Below are positions 5,234 to 8,314 of a DNA stretch of 8,314 bases, piece by piece. A model generated the notes under the pieces. The model saw only the letters and a list, made by a program, of their open reading frames with translations. It was not told the DNA's origin and did not search any database. The translations under genes and the position numbers were made by a program. How positions within the stretch are numbered: the first letter of the stretch is position 1; every line of letters starts with the position of its first letter. Source of the stretch: an uncultured Lachnospiraceae bacterium (GTDB taxonomy: Bacteria; Bacillota; Clostridia; Lachnospirales; Lachnospiraceae); NCBI GenBank assembly GCA_902772565.1, contig CACYBJ010000271.1, positions 1 to 8,314 of the forward strand, written 5' to 3'.

Positions 5234-6225
5234 TATCTGCAAAGCTTTCTGCTGATGTCCCAAAGATTGTCATCAAGATCTTTCTTCATGGCAAGTGCTT
5301 CTTCAATATCGATGTCGCAATACTGACCGTCTTTCCATGCAATGATTCTGTTCTTTTTGCCTTCGGTAAGAACTCTGATTGCCATTGCTCCCATGGCAGA
5401 TGCCATAACTCGGTCGCGGCAGGTTGGACTTCCGCCTCTCTGCATGTAGCCGATGATGGTAGCTCTGGTTTCAAGGCCTGTTGCAGCCTCGATACGTTTT
5501 GCCATACCGTTGGAGTCGCCGATACCTTCGGCATTTATAATAAGATGAAGTTTCTTTCCGAGTTTCTTCTTCTCAATGATGCTGTCGATGATTCTCTGCT
5601 CATCATAATCATAACGCTCGGTTACAAGAATTTCCTCGGCACCGGTTGCAATACCTGCCCAAAGAGCAATGTGTCCGGCCTTTCTTCCCATAACTTCGAT
5701 GATGGAACATCTCTCATGAGAAGCAGATGTATCTCTTACTTTATCGATAGCTTCCATAGCTGTGTTAAGGGCTGTGTCGAAACCGATGGTGTAGTCGGTG
5801 CATGCAATATCAAGGTCAATGGTTCCCGGAATACCGATAACATTGATTCCCTGATGCGCAAGGGAAAGGGCACCTCTGTAGGAACCGTCTCCGCCGATAA
5901 CAACCAAAGCATCGATGGAATGCTTCTTAAGGATGTATGCTGCTTTCTCCTGTCCTTCCGGTCTCATCATTTCAGGGCATCTTGCAGTATAAAGAATCGT
6001 GCCACCCTTCTGAATAATATCGGAAACGCTTCTGGCGCTCATGTCGAAAATATCTTCATCAAGAAGACCTGAGTAACCTCTTCTGATTCCCTTTACCTGA
6101 TAGCCTGCGGAAATACCCGAACGAACGATTGCTCTTACAGCTGCATTCATACCCGGGGCATCGCCGCCGCTGGTAAGTACGCCGATAGTCATTGTTCCGC
6201 TTTTCTTATTCTTTAAGTATGCCAT
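5233..6225 (-). CDS. pfkA: ATP-dependent 6-phosphofructokinase
   Basis: PfkA phosphorylates fructose 6-phosphate to fructose 1,6-bisphosphate, the committed step of glycolysis, in the cytosol. At 330 residues it fits group A bacterial enzymes. TSGGDAPGMNAAVRA at 18-32, GGDGS at 111-115, PGTIDLDI at 133-140, MGRKAG at 179-184 and RATIIGYMQRGGSP at 254-267 are in the expected order. Gly at the second Gly of GGDGS and in PGTID indicates ATP rather than pyrophosphate as donor. R82, R172 and R254 match known phosphate-binding arginines. Unusually, the TIDND motif reads TIDLD: the catalytic Asp137 and Asp139 are kept, but the Asn between them is Leu138. The ATG at 6225 is preferred because GGAGGG (6235-6230) sits just upstream; a TTG at 6258 would start ahead of that site. 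dnaE-pfkA proximity is common in Firmicutes. Confidence 0.95.
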   Translation of the reverse strand: MAYLKNKKSGTMTIGVLTSGGDAPGMNAAVRAIVRSGISAGYQVKGIRRGYSGLLDEDIFDMSARSVSDIIQKGGTILYTARCPEMMRPEGQEKAAYILKKHSIDALVVIGGDGSYRGALSLAHQGINVIGIPGTIDLDIACTDYTIGFDTALNTAMEAIDKVRDTSASHERCSIIEVMGRKAGHIALWAGIATGAEEILVTERYDYDEQRIIDSIIEKKKLGKKLHLIINAEGIGDSNGMAKRIEAATGLETRATIIGYMQRGGSPTCRDRVMASAMGAMAIRVLTEGKKNRIIAWKDGQYCDIDIEEALAMKKDLDDNLWDISRKLCR

Positions 6226-6306
6226 GTTACCCTCCAAATGGTTTTGACCTTTGGCCAAAAGCCTGACCGGGCGGTTGTAACGCCCTTTATTGTCTGATTC
6301 TTAATC
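6226..6306 (-). other. dnaE-pfkA intergenic leader with small hairpins
   Basis: This 81-nt gap is the largest between protein genes here. The transcript can form GGGCG/CGCCC (6285-6281 with 6273-6269, 7-nt loop). Downstream it contains the 10-bp palindrome TTTGGCCAAA (6259-6250), with GGTC repeated on either side (6268-6265 and 6249-6246). No U tract follows the first hairpin on the minus strand, so it is not a canonical terminator, and I see no clear -35/-10 pair. It may be an mRNA element that sets apart dnaE and pfkA expression. Confidence 0.4.
6230..6235 (-). promoter_or_regulatory. Strong ribosome binding site of pfkA
   Basis: GGAGGG on the minus strand is separated by TAAC from the ATG at 6225-6223. 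It is one of the best Shine-Dalgarno matches in the window. It selects this ATG over the upstream in-frame TTG at 6258 and the downstream ATG at 6192, consistent with high PfkA expression. Confidence 0.85.
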
Positions 6307-8314
6307 CTAGTGACGTCTTCTGTAGCCCTTCGGATTAATATCGTTATCCCACAGTCTTTTCAGGCTGTCGGACATTACTTTAATATTGTCGCTTCCGTAG
6401 ATTTCCGAAAGTTTCTTTACAAAATCACCTGTTGCTGTAATGCGTTTTCCCTTGATAGGCTTCATCTGCTTTTCTTTTTTCGCATATACGGTTACGTCGG
6501 TGGTACCTCTTTCGCACTCTTCCAAAAGCCCGCTCAATTTTAATTCATCCGCCTTGATACTGTCAATATCATCATACTGTATATATAGTGTTTTGTGGAT
6601 ATCATCCATGAGCATAAGGTTGGTGCAGATAAGAGATGTGTTTCTTCCTTCTCTTGTCTGAGTTCTTCCCAGCACAAAGATTTTACTGCCTTCTTCAAGC
6701 TGATCTCTGAAACGCAGATATATCTTCGGGAACATTACTATTTCCATGTCCCCTGTCAGATCCTCTATGGTAACTATGGCCATCTGGTCATTGGTCTTGG
6801 TAAGCTGCTTCTTAATACCCGTAACCATTCCGCCTACAATAACCATTTCGTCATTTCCGACTGTGTCAGGATCGTTTTCCACGGATTCGCCGGCAGATGC
6901 CGCATCTGCCTCTTCCTCGTCTTCGGATGCTGCGGCAAATGCCACGGCATGCTTTGTGGTCTGACGCTCGAGTTCGTCGGCATATTCATCCAGCGGATGA
7001 CCCGAAACATAGTAGCCCATGGCCTCTTTTTCAAAGGCCAGAAGTTCCTCGGCCGTAAACTCGCCTATGTCAGGATAGGCGATGGCTGCGGACTCACCTG
7101 CATCTGCCTCTTCCATGAAATCAAAGAAGGAAAGCTGACCGGAAACGTTTTTCTTTCGTTCGGCAACGGCATCGTCCACAATGCCGGAGTACATTATCAT
7201 GAGCTGCTTTCTGCTGCCGGGAATGGAATCGAATGCGCCGGCCTTAATAAGACCTTCTATTGCTCTCTTGTTTACCACTCCCACCATTCTGACGCAGAAA
7301 TCTTTGATATCCTTAAACGGACCGAGGTTCTCCCTGTCAGCTACGATTTCATCAATGATGCTGCGGCCCAGTCCCTTGATGGCGGAAAGACCGTAGTATA
7401 CTTTGTTGCCGTCAACGTAGAAATCGGCGCGGCAAAGATTTATGTCCGGCGGATTAAGTGTAATCCCCAGTTTCTTAAGCTCGCGGATGTACCTTACAAC
7501 CTTACCCGTACTGTCCATTACGGAAGAAATCAGGCAGGCCATGTACTCTGCCGGGTAATGGCACTTAAGGTAGGCTGTCTGGTAGGAAACCAGCGCGTAG
7601 CAGGCAGCATGGGATTTGTTAAATGCATAGGATGCGAAATCCAGCATCTCATCATAAATCTTGGATGCCACAGCTTCGGAAATACCGCGGCTTACGCAGC
7701 CCGGAATACCCTTCTCGGCATCACCGTAGATAAAGCTGTTCTTGCCTGCTTCCATCTCGTCGGCATGTTTCTTGGACATGGCACGGCGAAGCACATCGCT
7801 CTGACCGAAGGAATAGCCGGCCAGGTCGCGAACTATCTGCATTACCTGTTCCTGATATACTATACAGCCGTAGGTGGGCTCAAGTATGGGTTCAAGTTCA
7901 GGACAGTCGTATTCAATTGAGTCTTTGTTGTTCTTGCCCTTAAGGTACTTTGGTATAAAGTCCATGGGACCCGGACGGTAAAGCGAAATACCCGCAATAA
8001 GGTCTTCAAGACTTTCGGGGCGAAGCTGCTTCATGAAGCTTGTCATACCGCCGCCTTCAATCTGAAAGATACCTTCGGTTTTTCCCTCGCCTATCATCTT
8101 GTAGACCTCGGCGTCATCTATTGGGATGTTTCTGATGTCGAAGTCGGGATTTTTCTGTCTGATTATTCTTTCCGCATCCCTTATGATGGTAAGGTTACGA
8201 AGACCCAGAAAGTCCATTTTAAGAAGCCCCAGACGTTCAACGGTATTCTTTTCAAATTCTGTGGTTATGTTACCTTCGGCACTTCTCTGAAGAGGCACAT
8301 AGTCATCTACGGGA
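6307..8314 (-). CDS. dnaE: DNA polymerase III subunit alpha (DnaE), 5' end outside window
   Basis: This is the C-terminal 668 residues of the replicative polymerase catalytic subunit. The frame is open to the window edge (PVDDY precedes VPLQRS), so the PHP domain and the first two catalytic Asp residues lie outside. Visible in order (fragment numbering) are MDFLGLR with the third catalytic Asp34, the fingers-domain motif YQEQVM at 153-158 and DVLRRAMSKK after it, and FNKSHAACYALVSYQTAYLK near 230-249. YGLSAIKGLG and the helix-hairpin-helix region near 345-365 follow, then the probable beta-clamp-binding motif QLSFF at 393-397, an acidic Ala/Asp/Glu linker at about 463-489, and an OB domain starting MVIVGGMVTG. 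The C-terminal tail is basic (KGYRRRH). The motifs suit the DnaE rather than the PolC type. pfkA follows after 81 nt. Confidence 0.97.
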   Translation of the reverse strand, partial: PVDDYVPLQRSAEGNITTEFEKNTVERLGLLKMDFLGLRNLTIIRDAERIIRQKNPDFDIRNIPIDDAEVYKMIGEGKTEGIFQIEGGGMTSFMKQLRPESLEDLIAGISLYRPGPMDFIPKYLKGKNNKDSIEYDCPELEPILEPTYGCIVYQEQVMQIVRDLAGYSFGQSDVLRRAMSKKHADEMEAGKNSFIYGDAEKGIPGCVSRGISEAVASKIYDEMLDFASYAFNKSHAACYALVSYQTAYLKCHYPAEYMACLISSVMDSTGKVVRYIRELKKLGITLNPPDINLCRADFYVDGNKVYYGLSAIKGLGRSIIDEIVADRENLGPFKDIKDFCVRMVGVVNKRAIEGLIKAGAFDSIPGSRKQLMIMYSGIVDDAVAERKKNVSGQLSFFDFMEEADAGESAAIAYPDIGEFTAEELLAFEKEAMGYYVSGHPLDEYADELERQTTKHAVAFAAASEDEEEADAASAGESVENDPDTVGNDEMVIVGGMVTGIKKQLTKTNDQMAIVTIEDLTGDMEIVMFPKIYLRFRDQLEEGSKIFVLGRTQTREGRNTSLICTNLMLMDDIHKTLYIQYDDIDSIKADELKLSGLLEECERGTTDVTVYAKKEKQMKPIKGKRITATGDFVKKLSEIYGSDNIKVMSDSLKRLWDNDINPKGYRRRH
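6892..6910. repeat. Perfect 9-bp inverted repeat inside the dnaE linker
   Basis: GGCAGATGC (6892-6900), one base C, and GCATCTGCC (6902-6910) form a perfect 19-nt inverted repeat. On the coding strand it encodes ADAASA in the acidic linker before the OB domain. Both arms are copies of the 9-mer that recurs through the window. Confidence 0.85.

Noticed and set aside
5234..5263. Longer N terminus for the YcxB-like gene from TTG 5263.
   Set aside because: It needs a weak start inside pfkA, while ATG 5233 forms the common TAATG overlap.
5545..6072. A 175-codon plus-strand frame antisense to pfkA.
   Set aside because: It mirrors conserved PfkA motifs in the other strand and has no independent coding evidence.
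6226..6258. Longer N terminus for pfkA from TTG 6258.
   Set aside because: The GGAGGG site at 6235-6230 directly precedes the ATG at 6225, and the extra 11 residues do not match the family start.
6595..7920. A 441-codon open frame on the plus strand, antisense to dnaE.
   Set aside because: It lies wholly within unmistakable dnaE codons. Its translation shows no domain or motif, is rich in Cys/His/Phe as antisense frames of such genes often are, and has no ribosome binding site that I can see.
1..8314. CRISPR arrays, insertion sequences, prophage or defence genes.
   Set aside because: No regularly spaced repeats, no transposase or integrase-like proteins and no terminal repeats were seen. 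Almost all of the window is accounted for by conserved housekeeping genes.

Overview
The window holds a chromosomal housekeeping segment from a low-to-mid GC Gram-positive bacterium, most likely a Clostridia member of the Lachnospiraceae type. This rests on strong GGAGG-type ribosome binding sites, TTG start use, the non-mevalonate isoprenoid gene ispD, the Firmicutes-style tsaE-tsaB-rimI-tsaD cluster and the style of the protein sequences. The assignment is by eye and not by any database search. All recognised genes lie on the minus strand, so transcription runs from high to low coordinates.

In the direction of transcription the layout is: the 3' two thirds of dnaE (replicative DNA polymerase III alpha, cut by the right edge); an 81-nt gap with small inverted repeats; pfkA (6-phosphofructokinase); a two-helix membrane protein of the YcxB-like kind; tsaE; tsaB; rimI; a ribonuclease Z gene; tsaD (TTG start); ispD; a 200-nt AT-rich spacer; and a tRNA-Ser(UGA) with its own promoter, cut by the left edge 2 nt (plus any CCA) before its 3' end.

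From pfkA to rnz the genes are tightly packed. The junctions are pfkA/ycxB-like TAATG, a 9-nt gap to tsaE, tsaE/tsaB ATGA, tsaB/rimI 14-nt overlap, and rimI/rnz TGATG. This suggests one co-transcribed and translationally coupled unit. TsaE, TsaB and TsaD are three of the four proteins that make t6A37 on tRNAs reading ANN codons (TsaC is not here). RNase Z trims tRNA 3' ends, and RimI acetylates ribosomal protein S18. The core of the window is therefore a tRNA-maturation and translation module, placed between DNA replication and glycolysis genes and an isoprenoid gene.

I see no mobile element, CRISPR array, phage gene or defence system, and no clearly undescribed system. The points worth a second look are: strong over-representation of GCAGATG / GGCAGATGC, including several near-palindromes; an acidic linker in DnaE built around a perfect 9-bp inverted repeat; an Asn-to-Leu change in the catalytic TIDND motif of PfkA; the RNase Z gene inside the t6A cluster; and small intergenic hairpins and a mini-ORF that could tune expression within the operon.
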